From positions 69,823,001 to 69,887,000 of the forward strand of contig NC_088931.1 of NCBI RefSeq assembly GCF_038396675.1: a DNA stretch of 64,000 bases, given 5' to 3'. The stretch comes from Hydra vulgaris. Taxonomy: Eukaryota; Cnidaria; Hydrozoa; Anthoathecata; Hydridae. The notes under the pieces are model-generated. The model was not told the DNA's origin and did not search any database. It saw nothing but the letters and a program-made list of their open reading frames with translations. Made by a program: the position numbers and the translations under genes. Below, one piece after another: positions 1-15,774 of the stretch; position 1 is the first letter of the stretch, and each line of letters opens with the position of its first letter.

Positions 1-360
1 CAGCTGCAAATAGTTGTAAAAAGTATGAGTCAAGCATACAATAATCAGTTTACTTTTAGAGTTTGTTTAGAGTTCTTTTTTACTGAACATCAGCTGCAAA
101 TAGTTAGTAAAAAGTATGAGTCAAGCATATAATAATCAGTTTACTTTTAGAGTTTGTTTAGAGTACTTTTTTATTTTACATCAGCTGAAAATAGTTAGTT
201 AAAAGAATGAGTCAAGCATATTATAATCAGTTTACTTTTAGAGTTTGTTTAGAGTTCTTTTTTACTTTTCATTAGCTGCAAATGGTTAGTTTAAAGTATG
301 AGTCAAGCATATTATAATCTGTTTAGTTCTATATAGAGTTTAGCGTTCTTTTTTTCATGA
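1..360. repeat. Left-arm satellite, about 90-bp unit
   Basis: About four tandem units of roughly 90 bp, each containing a CAGCTG, a short T-rich run, AAGTATGAGTCAAGCATA and a CAGTTTACTTTTAGAGTTTG segment. This is the reverse complement of the longer array at 5770-6960. Confidence 0.85.
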
Positions 361-1176
361 CTTAAGTGGTATAATTATTCGTTTAGGATTTATTAGTTAC
401 AATTTCTATTCTTATTATAATTTGCTATGATTTTTATTAGTTTATGGATTGCATTAATAATCTGGCTTCTAAATAATTAGTTTAGAGTTTTTGCAGAGTA
501 GTATTAATAATTTATGAATGTAATGGAATTTGAATGATTGGAAGTCTTATTTCTGAATTATTTGTTGAAATTATCTATTAATTAAATTATTGGTTAGATT
601 TAATTGGTAAATTGAAGTAGTTTTACGGCTTTTTTTCAGTTACTTGTAACAACATTCCTAAATGTTTTGCTATATTCTCTTATTATTGATTAGATTTTTA
701 GGTTTACCAATACAAAGGCTGAAAAATGTGGATTTACTGTACCATTTTTTTCTCAAACTAGTTTAGTTAGGTACTGAATGTATTATGTTCTGATTATATT
801 TTTTTTACAAGTTTTTTTGTTATATTCTTATTTTTCTTTAGTTTTATCATTATCATCAACTTGAATTAGTTTGCTGGCTGTTGAAATATGGTTTTAATAA
901 AGTAAAACTTTCATGATTTGAAGTTTATTTTATTGATCATTAGCCAACAGTCATCGAAAATTTCTATTTAACACAAAGTGTTGGACCCTTGGTGTATTGC
1001 TAAAGATGTTGAAAGCTTCAGGAGATATGGGTATCAGTAAATGTCACTACTTTTTTTTTTACTTTAGTGGCATATAATTATTAGTTTAGTATTTATTAGT
1101 TAAGCAATTCCTTACATTTTTTTTTCTTTTAATTTTCTAAGATTTATATTAGTTTATGGATTGCATTAATAATGTA

Positions 1177-1337
1177 TAACTGCTCTTTTTTTTACCCCAA
1201 TAATATAACTCTCAGGAGATAGGGGTTTTTAGTAAATGTCACTACTTCCCAATGCGATTGTACTTGAAATTACTGATAGTACATTGCCAGGTAATAAATA
1301 TTCTAAAAAGATTTATTGGGGTAAAAAAAAGAGCAGT
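1177..1337. mobile_element. Nested MITE-like element, left copy
   Basis: A 160-bp segment bounded by inverted termini ACTGCTCTTTTTTTT-ACCCC and GGGGT-AAAAAAAAGAGCAGT. The same segment, inverted, lies at about 4786-4945 in the other arm, so it was in place before the arms were duplicated. Confidence 0.6.
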
Positions 1338-1422
1338 TTATACATCAATAATATGCAATTTGATATAAGATAGTAAAGTTACAGATGATTGGGTATCTGC
1401 ATGTAGGACACTAATACATAGA

Positions 1423-1640
<218 letters not shown>

Positions 1641-1714
1641 ATGATTTAGTTTATTCAAAGCAATTACTAATTGCTTAATTTTTCAAGCCAATAATAACCA
1701 ACTTCTAATTGTCA

Positions 1715-2015
1715 CAGGGTTAATAAAAATCACAATTTTTTTGAAAAAAATCAAAAAAATCGATTTTTTTGATTTAATAATTTTTTTAAATAAAATGTAA
1801 CCATTACTAAATTAATTTAAAACATTGAAAAAATCTTTTTTAATGTTGATTATTTACAAATTTTCAAAGATTCAATCAATTAAACTCATTGATTCTAATG
1901 CTTTTTGATTAAATAGTTTGAATAGGAAAACCAATTTGCATGCTTTCACAATTCTGATTCTATTTCTAATCTTTGAATGCAAAAGACGAAATAATGAAAA
2001 TATTCTTTCAATGCG
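1715..2015 (-). pseudogene. Inverted copy of the hAT 3' end
   Basis: Begins with CAGGGTTAATAAAAATC at 1715, preceded by AATTGTCA (1707-1714), the complement of the target duplication on the other side. From 2015 down to 1917 it encodes a hAT C-terminus, IERIFSLFRLLHSKIRN, better preserved than the matching region of the element itself at 4110-4180. It therefore results from inverted duplication of the hAT 3' end plus its flank, not from an independent insertion. Confidence 0.8.
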
Positions 2016-2119
2016 GTTTCCAAGAAAGATCGGAAGTAAAAGTTAAGCCTAGAAGATGAATGGTGGATAAGGTAAATAGGGAAAAATCAAGGCAATATTA
2101 GCAAAAGTAAAATTGTATT

Positions 2120-2185
2120 TTAAAACTAAAGTCATATTATAAATAACAAAAGAAAATTTTGTTATTTATAATATGATTTTAGACA
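2120..2185. repeat. Short perfect hairpin
   Basis: Arms of about 27 bp around CATATTATAAATAACAAAA and its complement, with a loop of a few bases (GAAAA). It lies in the non-duplicated centre of the palindrome, just left of the hAT insertion. Confidence 0.75.
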
Positions 2186-2251
2186 CTCAATTTTTATAAT
2201 TAATTTTGCAATTTTTGAGGATAATAGTAATCAATTGTTGTTATGACAATT

Positions 2252-4477
2252 CAGGGTTGGTTTGATTTAAATCAATTGATTTAAATCAGTTGATTTAAAT
2301 GGATTTAAGTCATGATTTAAATCAGACGAATAAAAATCATGATTTAAATTGAGTTTTTTGATTTTAATTATTTTTAATGATTATTTGTTTATTAATCAAG
2401 TTAAAGTAAATTGCACTAGCTATATATAACTACTGCATAAACTACTAATAGTTGTAATAGTCAGATGATGCATTATAAAATATATAGTAGTCATATAAAT
2501 CATTAAATTTTTAAATTTATTGTAAGATTTTTATACCGTCTAAGTAAATTTTTTTTTCATGTTTTAACTTATTGACTAATTACATTAATTTCTGTTTTTG
2601 TTACTACTTATATAATAAATATAAATATATTCCTTTTATATAAGAGTATAATCAAATTTTTTTTAAATTACAGTATTCATGTAGAACTGGTTGTTATTTT
2701 TCAGTTGAAAATAAAAATAATATAACTAGAAACAAAAATGTCTCATGCCTGTAGAAAAGGTGATGCAGTTTGGACATGGTTTGAAGAAATACCTGCAAAG
2801 TTTGGGAAAAAGGGTAGTAAAGCTTAACGTAAAAGCTGGGGTGTACAAATGCAAAGTTTGGTTGCTCGAATGAGAAACCACAAAAGTGCTGGTAAATGTA
2901 ATTTTCTGAAAGATGTTCAAGATGACAAAAGCATTATTATTTGTCAAAAAACCCTTCGAAAATATCAACCAGGCAACTGAAGAACCACAAACTAATCAAT
3001 GCTCTGTTAAGAAAACTGAATCTAGTCAATCTGATATAGATAAAACAAGTTTTTTCTGTTAAAATAAAAAAGCAGAGACAAGACCAAGCAGTGGCAAGAC
3101 ATTGACAACTAAATTGGATTCATACCTTATTAAAACCACTAAATCTGAAAAAGAAGCTATTGATGAGCAGGTAAAATCAATATTAGTAGAAAACTTCTAG
3201 ATACTGTTCACCAGAACAGTTTAACTAGCTGTTCAGGTTTGCTACGTGATCAGTCTGTGACCATGAGTATTGATGGGTGGAGCAATGTTCATAATGAATC
3301 AATAGTTTGTGCAACAGTAACAACAATAAATTCAGATAACTATTTTGCAGATACAATTGATACTTCCGGCCATTCACATACTTCTGACTATTTGGTTGAC
3401 ATTGCTATTAATTCATTAACAAATGCGAAAAACAATTTGATTGTAAAGTTCACAGTGCAGTAACTGATAACTCAGCAAATGTTTCAAAAATGAGACAATA
3501 ATTGGAAACTCGAGATGATGTTAATGTTATTACATATGGATGTTCAGCTCATATTCTCAATCTATTGGCCCAAGATTTGGGAATTCCTAACATCAAGAAG
3601 CAGATTGTTCAAGTTGTTAAACATTTTAGAAACAACAATTTTGCTGCTGCTACATACAAAGCAAAAGAGGGGCTATGACTTATAATGCCCCAAGATGTCA
3701 GATGGAACACATTGGCTGATTACCTTGAATTCTATCTAAAACAATGGCCGATTCTGTTAACAATTTATGAAGAAAACAGGACAATAATTTATAAGAATAT
3801 TAAAAACAGACAATGACCCCAGCTCATTTCTTGGCTAATATTGTTAATCCTAAATACAGAGGTAAAGAATTAACTGATAAAGAAATAGAGATTAGAATGG
3901 ACTTTGCAGCTACAAAGAATCCAGATTTTCATCCACTTTTGGTTAACTTTAAAGCAGAAGCAGCACCATTTCAAAAGTTTATGTTCCATGATAACATTGT
4001 TCAAACTATTAAGCCATGTGATTTGTGGAAATCTCATAACGATTGAGTGAATCAGGAATTACTGAAAGTTGTTGAACAGTTTCTTACTGCAGTTGCTTCA
4101 TTTGTCGGAGTTAAAAGATTATTTTCATTATTTGGTCTTTTGCATTCAAACATTATAGACTCGGAATTGTAAAAGCAGGCAAATTGGTTTTTCTATTCAA
4201 ACTATTTAATCAAATAGCATTAGAATCAATGAGTTTAATTGATTGAATCTTTGAAAATTTGTAAATAATCAACATTAAAAAAGATTTTTTCAAAGTTTTA
4301 AATTAATTTAGTAATGATTACATTTTATTTAAAAAAATAATTTTAGTAAAAGTTTATTTTTTCAAAATGTATTTTAAATAAAAAAAAATCAGATTTTAAT
4401 CAAAAAAATCTGATTTAAATCAAAAAAATCGATTTTTTTGATTTTTTTCAAAAAAATTGTGATTTTTATCAACCCTG
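2252..4477 (+). mobile_element. hAT element with 8-bp target duplication
   Basis: Starts CAGGGTTG at 2252 and ends CAACCCTG at 4477, the terminal type usual for hAT elements, followed inward by AT-rich repeats of TTTGATTTAAATCA. It is flanked on both sides by the perfect 8-bp duplication TGACAATT (2244-2251 and 4478-4485), the size typical of hAT. The length is 2226 bp. Inside is a broken transposase. Confidence 0.92.
2739..4180 (+). pseudogene. Broken hAT transposase
   Basis: Four separated coding stretches can be followed. 2739-2980 is BED-finger-like (VWTWFEEIP ... SLVARMRNH) but has lost its first cysteine pair and carries a stop. 3239-3463 has the hAT core motif MSIDGWSNVHNESI. 3813-4046 is the later core. 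4060-4180 is the C-terminal dimerisation region with RLFSLFGLLHSN. At least three stops or frameshifts separate them. The family assignment is firm; the copy is dead. Confidence 0.85.
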
Positions 4478-4552
4478 TGACAATTAGAAGTTGGTTATTA
4501 TTGGCTTGAAAAATTAAGCAATTAGTAATTGCTTTGAATAAACTAAATCATC

Positions 4553-4700
<148 letters not shown>

Positions 4701-4785
4701 TCTATGTATTAGTGTCCTACATGCAGATACCCAATCATCTGTAACTTTACTATCTTATATCAAATTGCATATTATTGATGTATAA

Positions 4786-4945
4786 ACTGCTCTTTTTTTT
4801 ACCCCAATAAATCTTTTTAGAATATTTATTACCTGGCAATGTACTATCAGTAATTTCAAGTACAATCGCATTGGGAAGTAGTGACATTTACTAAAAACCC
4901 CTATCTCCTGAGAGTTATATTATTGGGGTAAAAAAAAGAGCAGTT
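4786..4945. mobile_element. Nested MITE-like element, right copy
   Basis: Reverse-complement partner of the element at 1177-1337, with the same GAGCAGT/ACTGCTC inverted termini and flanking TATA-rich bases. Confidence 0.6.
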
Positions 4946-5769
4946 ATACATTATTAATGCAATCCATAAACTAATATAAATCTTAGAAAATTAAAAGAAA
5001 AAAAAATGTAAGGAATTGCTTAACTAATAAATACTAAACTAATAATTATATGCCACTAAAGTAAAAAAAAAAGTAGTGACATTTACTGATACCCATATCT
5101 CCTGAAGCTTTCAACATCTTTAGCAATACACCAAGGGTCCAACACTTTGTGTTAAATAGAAATTTTCGATGACTGTTGGCTAATGATCAATAAAATAAAC
5201 TTCAAATCATGAAAGTTTTACTTTATTAAAACCATATTTCAACAGCCAGCAAACTAATTCAAGTTGATGATAATGATAAAACTAAAGAAAAATAAGAATA
5301 TAACAAAAAAACTTGTAAAAAAAATATAATCAGAACATAATACATTCAGTACCTAACTAAACTAGTTTGAGAAAAAAATGGTACAGTAAATCCACATTTT
5401 TCAGCCTTTGTATTGGTAAACCTAAAAATCTAATCAATAATAAGAGAATATAGCAAAACATTTAGGAATGTTGTTACAAGTAACTGAAAAAAAGCCGTAA
5501 AACTACTTCAATTTACCAATTAAATCTAACCAATAATTTAATTAATAGATAATTTCAACAAATAATTCAGAAATAAGACTTCCAATCATTCAAATTCCAT
5601 TACATTCATAAATTATTAATACTACTCTGCAAAAACTCTAAACTAATTATTTAGAAGCCAGATTATTAATGCAATCCATAAACTAATAAAAATCATAGCA
5701 AATTATAATAAGAATAGAAATTGTAACTAATAAATCCTAAACGAATAATTATACCACTTAAGTCATGAA

Positions 5770-6960
5770 AAAAAGAACGCTAAACTCTATATAGAACTAA
5801 ACAGATTATAATATGCTTGACTCATACTTTAAACTAACCATTTGCAGCTAATGAAAAGTAAAAAAGAACTCTAAACAAACTCTAAAAGTAAACTGATTAT
5901 AATATGCTTGACTCATTCTTTTAACTAACTATTTTCAGCTGATGTAAAATAAAAAAGTACTCTAAACAAACTCTAAAAGTAAACTGATTATTATATGCTT
6001 GACTCATACTTTTTACTAACTATTTGCAGCTGATGTTCAGTAAAAAAGAACTCTAAACAAACTCTAAAAGTAAACTGATTATTGTATGCTTGACTCATAC
6101 TTTTTACAACTATTTGCAGCTGATGAAAAGTAAAAAAGAACACTAAACTCTATATAAAACTAAACAGATTATAATATGCTTGACTCATACTTTAAACTAA
6201 CCATTTGCAGCTGATGAAAAGTAAAAAAGTACTCTAAACAAACTCTAAAAGTAAACTGATTATAATATGCTTGACTCATTCTTTTAACTAACTATTTTCA
6301 GCTGATGTAAAATAAAAAAGTACTCTAAACAAACTCTAAAAGTAAACTGATTATTATATGCTTGACTCATACTTTTTACTAACTATTTGCAGCTGATGTT
6401 CAGTAAAAAAGAACTCTAAACAAACTCTAAAAGTAAACTGATTATTGTATGCTTGACTCATACTTTTTACAACTATTTGCAGCTGATGAAAAGTAAAAAA
6501 GAACACTAAACTCTATATAAAACTAAACAGATTATAATATGCTTGACTCATACTTTAAACTAACCATTTGCAGCTGATGAAAAGTAAAAAAGTACTCTAA
6601 ACAAACTCTAAAAGTAAACTGATTATTATATGCTTGACTCGTACTTTTTATTAATTATTTGCAGCTGATGTACAATAAAAAAGAACTCTAAACAAACTCT
6701 AAAACTAAACCGAGAATTATATGATTAGCTAAAAGTTTTTACTAACTATTTTCAGCTGATGTAAAACAAAAAAGTACTCTAAACAAACTCTAAAAGTAAA
6801 CTGATTATTATATGTTTGACTCTTACTTTTTACTAATTATTTGCAGCTGATGTACAATAAAAAAGAACTCTAAACAAACTCTAAAACTAAACTGAGAATT
6901 AAATGATTGGCTAAAAGTTTTTATTAACTATTAGCAGCTGATGTAAAGTACAAAAAAACT
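5770..6960. repeat. Right-arm satellite with higher-order period
   Basis: About 13 tandem units of roughly 90 bp (CTCTAAACAAACTC ... GCTTGACTCATAC ... GCAGCTGATG). Four-unit blocks recur: the variant with CTCTATAT appears near 5785, 6146 and 6508, about 362 bp apart, so blocks rather than single units were duplicated. Units after 6600 are more diverged. Confidence 0.85.
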
Positions 6961-7314
6961 TTAAACAAGCTCTATCTTTTGGTGATTTGTTTGTGGTATT
7001 AAATGTTAACGGGCCTATTAGTATTGAGAATATTACAAATTTTGAAAATATTAAAAGAATTGAAAAATTAAAAAATAATAACACTTAATAATAATAATAA
7101 TAATACATTTAATAACAGTTGGGAACATAATTAAACACAATTTGGCAACCCAAAAAGTATTAAAACTACATACAAATATTGCTACTTAACCATTTGCAAA
7201 AATGGTTGTAAAACATTTAAAACAGATCAGATACAAAAATATAATAATAAAGTAAAACATTTAATACCAAATAAAACAAAATAAATTATAATTGCACATC
7301 ATTCTTAAAACAAT
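6960..7314. other. Spacer with no gene seen
   Basis: AT-rich sequence with a short (TAA)n run near 7087-7105. It is the 3' flank of the minus-strand gene that ends at 7315. No other feature is recognisable. Confidence 0.6.
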
Positions 7315-11843
<4,529 letters not shown>

Positions 11844-11929
11844 CTTTTAAGTATGAATGAAATGAAGTTTTTCAAATATTTTCCCAATGATTGGAATTTA
11901 AAATATATGAAATCGGAATTTGTTTTGAC

Positions 11930-12020
11930 ACGTGACTTTTTCAACCAATAAACGGGCTTCCGGCACTATAAGCAAATTTCGTTAAAGTGCCGACTTTCGG
12001 CACTCTATCCACGGCCTATA
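11930..12020 (-). promoter_or_regulatory. Putative promoter island upstream of the ZSWIM-like gene
   Basis: A relatively GC-rich patch just upstream of the ATG at 11843. On the plus strand it shows CACGTG (E-box), CCAAT (AACCAATAAA), a 7-bp-arm palindrome GTGCCGA-CTT-TCGGCAC (11987-12003) with an extra half-site CCGGCAC at 11960, and CTATAAAA at 12016. A promoter is inferred from composition and position only. Confidence 0.35.
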
Positions 12021-12109
12021 AAAATGGATGAATATTTAAATCATTTAAAGATGTTTTTATATGTATGTAAAATTTACGATCAAAGTATTATTATAATTAT
12101 AAAACTATA

Positions 12110-12300
12110 GTGTGGGCCAGTATGTTTTGGTTTGTATAGTCAAAAGACAATGTTGTTTGTGTGAATGAAAATCCATCAAGTTGAATAAAAAATGGTTTTA
12201 TCCATTGTCCAAATTGAAATGTGAAATTTGCAGTAAAAATTTGAAATATAACACAACAGTTGGTTGGTATAAGTTTAATCTAAAATGTGATAAAACTAAA
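12110..12300 (+). other. Possible zinc-finger-like exon fragment
   Basis: The plus strand reads RQCCLCE, a stop, then LKCEICSKNLKYNTTVGWYK and KCDKTKG followed by GTATTT. The two CxxC pairs suggest a degenerate zinc-binding fragment. One internal stop and no neighbouring exon make this weak. Confidence 0.2.
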
Positions 12301-12983
12301 GGTATTTTAACCTATTATATATAAATGATTATAACATATCTATATTTATAAGTGTAGTATTAAAGACCATTTAATCTTTGTCAAATCTTATGTAAAGTAT
12401 TTATTATATTTTTTTTTGTTAAGGATTGGTATAATAACATCAGGTAAAGTAAGAACATATGATATTTTTGTTTTGCCTTTTTTTTTTTTTTTAATATTTT
12501 GCTGCATTATTAAAATAAAATAAAGATGGCTTGCACAATAGAATATAGAAACTAAAGTATACAATAAAGTCATTTTTAAATATATTCACCTTATTTTGTC
12601 ATGTACATGTAATGCTCAGCCAGAGAGAGGAGCCAGTCAATGAAAATCTCTAAAAAAAAAGATTTTTTTTGTTTAATGTATTATTAATATCAAGCTGTTC
12701 AACTGTAATGGAGTTTAAATTTAAATAAATAAATAAAACACATTCTGGTTATAAAATGCATATGTAATTATATAAACACTATGAAAGTAGCAAAGAGTGT
12801 AAGTTATGACTTTTTTAATTAGCTTTTATTACTCTGCCATCATACACAATTGACTTGGATATGTCAATATTATACCATTCATGACAACTTATTTCATAAA
12901 TAGTATTTATAAAAAAGTTAGTATTTAAAAAAAAAGAAAAAGTTATTAAAAGTTGCTAACAGCATGCTCAAATTAGAGCTATC
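12300..12983. other. No gene seen
   Basis: AT-rich sequence without a convincing reading frame or repeat. Confidence 0.6.
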
Positions 12984-13054
12984 TTTTTTGCTGTTTTGAA
13001 GTCTGTTGATAAGATAAAGATATCTTATAAACAGACTTCAAAACAGCCAAAAAA
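12984..13054. repeat. 33-bp-arm hairpin
   Basis: Left arm 12984-13016 and right arm 13021-13054 are reverse complements around CTGTTTTGAAGTCTGTT, with one indel and one mismatch and a 4-base loop (AAGA). Confidence 0.8.
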
Positions 13055-13539
13055 CTATAAAAAAAGAAGAAAGAAAGTAAGGGAAAAAGCTCTTTATAAA
13101 CAGCTTTTTATCTAACTTCTTTTTTTTTTTAATATTTCAATATACCCTTGAGTATCAAATCACATTTATATAGACTAGTCTAAATCGGTTTGTCTACTAG
13201 CTCTAACCTCTCAGTTGTATTCATGTCTAGTTTTTCAGATCTTAGTTAAGATTTGGTTTATTACATTTTTTTTTTTGCCATGATTTTATTATTTTTGTTA
13301 ATTTGTGATTTGAGTATTTCATTAATTTAATTTATTTGTGATTTGATTGTACTTTTAATATGTTTATTTTTTTATTTAATTTATTTTGATTTCACAGGTT
13401 AATGGCAAATAAATTAAAAACAAAGTTTAACTTGACCAGATCTAAAACAAAACGAACAGAAGAGAATGGATTTTAAATATTTGCATTTAAATATTTATTG
13501 GTATGTATATTTTAATTCTTTGCGCTGCTCCAACCAATA

Positions 13540-14006
<467 letters not shown>

Positions 14007-14009
14007 TGT

Positions 14010-14940
14010 ATATATAAGTATAGTTAATTACAGGTATCTTGATCCTCTTGAGGACCAAAGAAAATGGTTTGACTAAACGATTGTTTGATTTAAGCGATGT
14101 ATAACTGCCTCCAAGGTTTGTGTTATGTGTGTATATGCGTTGATGTTGATGTGTAATGTATCTTTATCCAAAAAGGTTGATATCTTGTTCAATAATGAAG
14201 TAAATTTGGTACGGATCAGTAATGAGTTCCCCATTATTTGTCACTTAATGTTCACATTCGCTTGTGAACAATTTGAAGTATAATAATACTTATACAAATG
14301 TACCTTACTTTAAAGATATTTTTATTTAGATACAGTTACCCGATGTGCCTAAATAAAAAGACACAATGCACAAAGATATAATTTAGACTGTTTGAAGTTT
14401 GCACCATATTGATTGAATCGTGGAAAACGTGAATCAAATCAAAATGAGTCTGATGACAAAAGGCAATAAAAATACAGATGAATTTGATATTGATGATGAC
14501 GATAACGATATCACGATTTTATCAAGATCGTTTTAAAAATAATTTTAATTTTGTATAAGTTTTCGTTCAAATAATGTATAAATTATTTTTTTGGTTTTAT
14601 TTGCTTTCAACAATTGCTTTTCAATTTCTATAATTTAGTTACCTGCGTTAAAAAAAAATGGTACAGGGCAGATTATTTCTAAAACTATAACAACAGTTAG
14701 TATTATAATATAAAATTAACTAATAATACTACTAATAATAATAAGTGAAAGCTGTAATAATTGAGAACAAGATGTGCAGTACATTAGCATAAGATATTGT
14801 ACTATGACAGCTATTATAAGTTTATGAAGAATTATTGTTTCTATTCTCACTCGCAATAATATTGTACAAAAAATAAATGTTTTTCAGATTAAAAGAGTCA
14901 CGGCGCAAAAAGCTGTATTTCAAGTTTTATAAACTGGTAT
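14010..14940. other. Mostly empty; short acidic open stretch
   Basis: The plus strand has a small open frame from about 14442 to 14535 ending in TAA, with an acidic run (DEFDIDDDDNDI). It could be a C-terminal exon of a decayed element, but nothing around it supports a gene. The rest shows no feature. Confidence 0.3.
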
Positions 14941-14944
14941 ATAA

Positions 14945-15122
14945 ATTTTTATTTTTTTGGTGCCCCAAGAAGACCTAACGGTCTTGTCACAGCACCGCGG
15001 AAGTGCATTTAACTAGGAAGTTCAAGCCTTCTTCCTTACCGTGACGCGAATATATGTCCAGAGTTCTTTTCGAACCTGGATCTCCTGCTAAGCAAGCGCT
15101 CCTACCACTGCGCCACGGCCGC
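14945..15122 (-). mobile_element. tRNA-derived SINE
   Basis: On the minus strand it starts GCGGCCGTGGCGCAGTGGTA at 15122, giving an A box (TGGCGCAGTGG, 15105-15115) and a B box (GGTTCGAAAAG, 15066-15076) spaced as in a tRNA. An unrelated body follows, then GGGGCACC and an A-rich tail (complement of 14942-14957). No intact clover-leaf acceptor pairing, so this is a SINE and not a tRNA gene. Confidence 0.85.
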
Positions 15123-15125
15123 ATA

Positions 15126-15285
15126 TGAAGTTGGTTGAATCAACTAACGTTGATCTAACTTTGATTTTAGGTTTGTTTTTAACGTTGCTCTAACGTTTGG
15201 TTTTAAAGTTGATTTGCGTTTCCATTTTAACCAAGAATTTCAACGGTTTTTCAACGTTGTTTCAACTTGGATTGCGTTTGCTGGG
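15126..15285. repeat. CAACGTTG-motif array, possible element terminus
   Basis: Degenerate repeats around AACGTT and CAACGTTG (AACGTTGATC, AACGTTGCTC, TTCAACGTTGTTTCAACTTGG), ending GCGTTTGCTGGG at 15285. The edge resembles the end of a DNA transposon starting CCCAGCAAACGC on the minus strand. It abuts the SINE on the left and truncates a hAT remnant on the right. Confidence 0.55.
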
Positions 15286-15399
15286 TAATGTTTTATCACT
15301 GCGAAATCATTTTATCACGGCGTTTATCCATTCGCTTTTTTATCTGTTTTAATAAATTTTTACTTATATTCGTTTGTAACTTTATAAACATCTTTAGCG

Positions 15400-15774
15400 G
15401 TCAAAAGTTGCAGAAGTTTTACTCAACTTCTTTATTGCAGTTTCTATCAGTAATAAGACAATTAATAGTTCTTCTAAAGTCTCTTCTGAAATCTTTTGTT
15501 GCTCTAATTCATTTAAAGTTTTATTTACAGGACCCTTTTCTTGAAGGAATCGTTTGAACATGGTTATCAATGAATTTCACTGAGTTTTAAAATCTAACAT
15601 CAACTGCAATGTCATGCCTGCTTGTTCATTAACATATCCTTGTAAAATTTTGTTTTTGACTGAAGAGAATTTATCATTTTTATAATTCTTCTGAGATTTT
15701 TTATAACTTCTTGAAAATCTTCAGTGAGATCTATGATTTCAACGTCTTCCTTCAACTTACAGATTATGTTCACA
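15400..15774 (-). pseudogene. hAT transposase, middle part, continuation
   Basis: After the insertion the minus strand continues VNIICKLKEDVEIIDLTEDF; then, after a frameshift, AGMTLQLMLDFKTQ, a stop in place of the expected Arg-Trp of this motif, and NSLITMFKRFLQEKGPV up to AIKKLSKTSATFD. The C-terminal dimerisation domain is absent. Confidence 0.75.

Noticed and set aside
13402..13476. Small plus-strand frame [15 protein letters not shown]... after a CAG
   Set aside because: Only 24 codons, with no similarity and no partner exon; likely chance.
15061..15122. Possible true tRNA gene on the minus strand
   Set aside because: A and B boxes are present but acceptor and anticodon stems do not pair properly, and a SINE body and tail follow.
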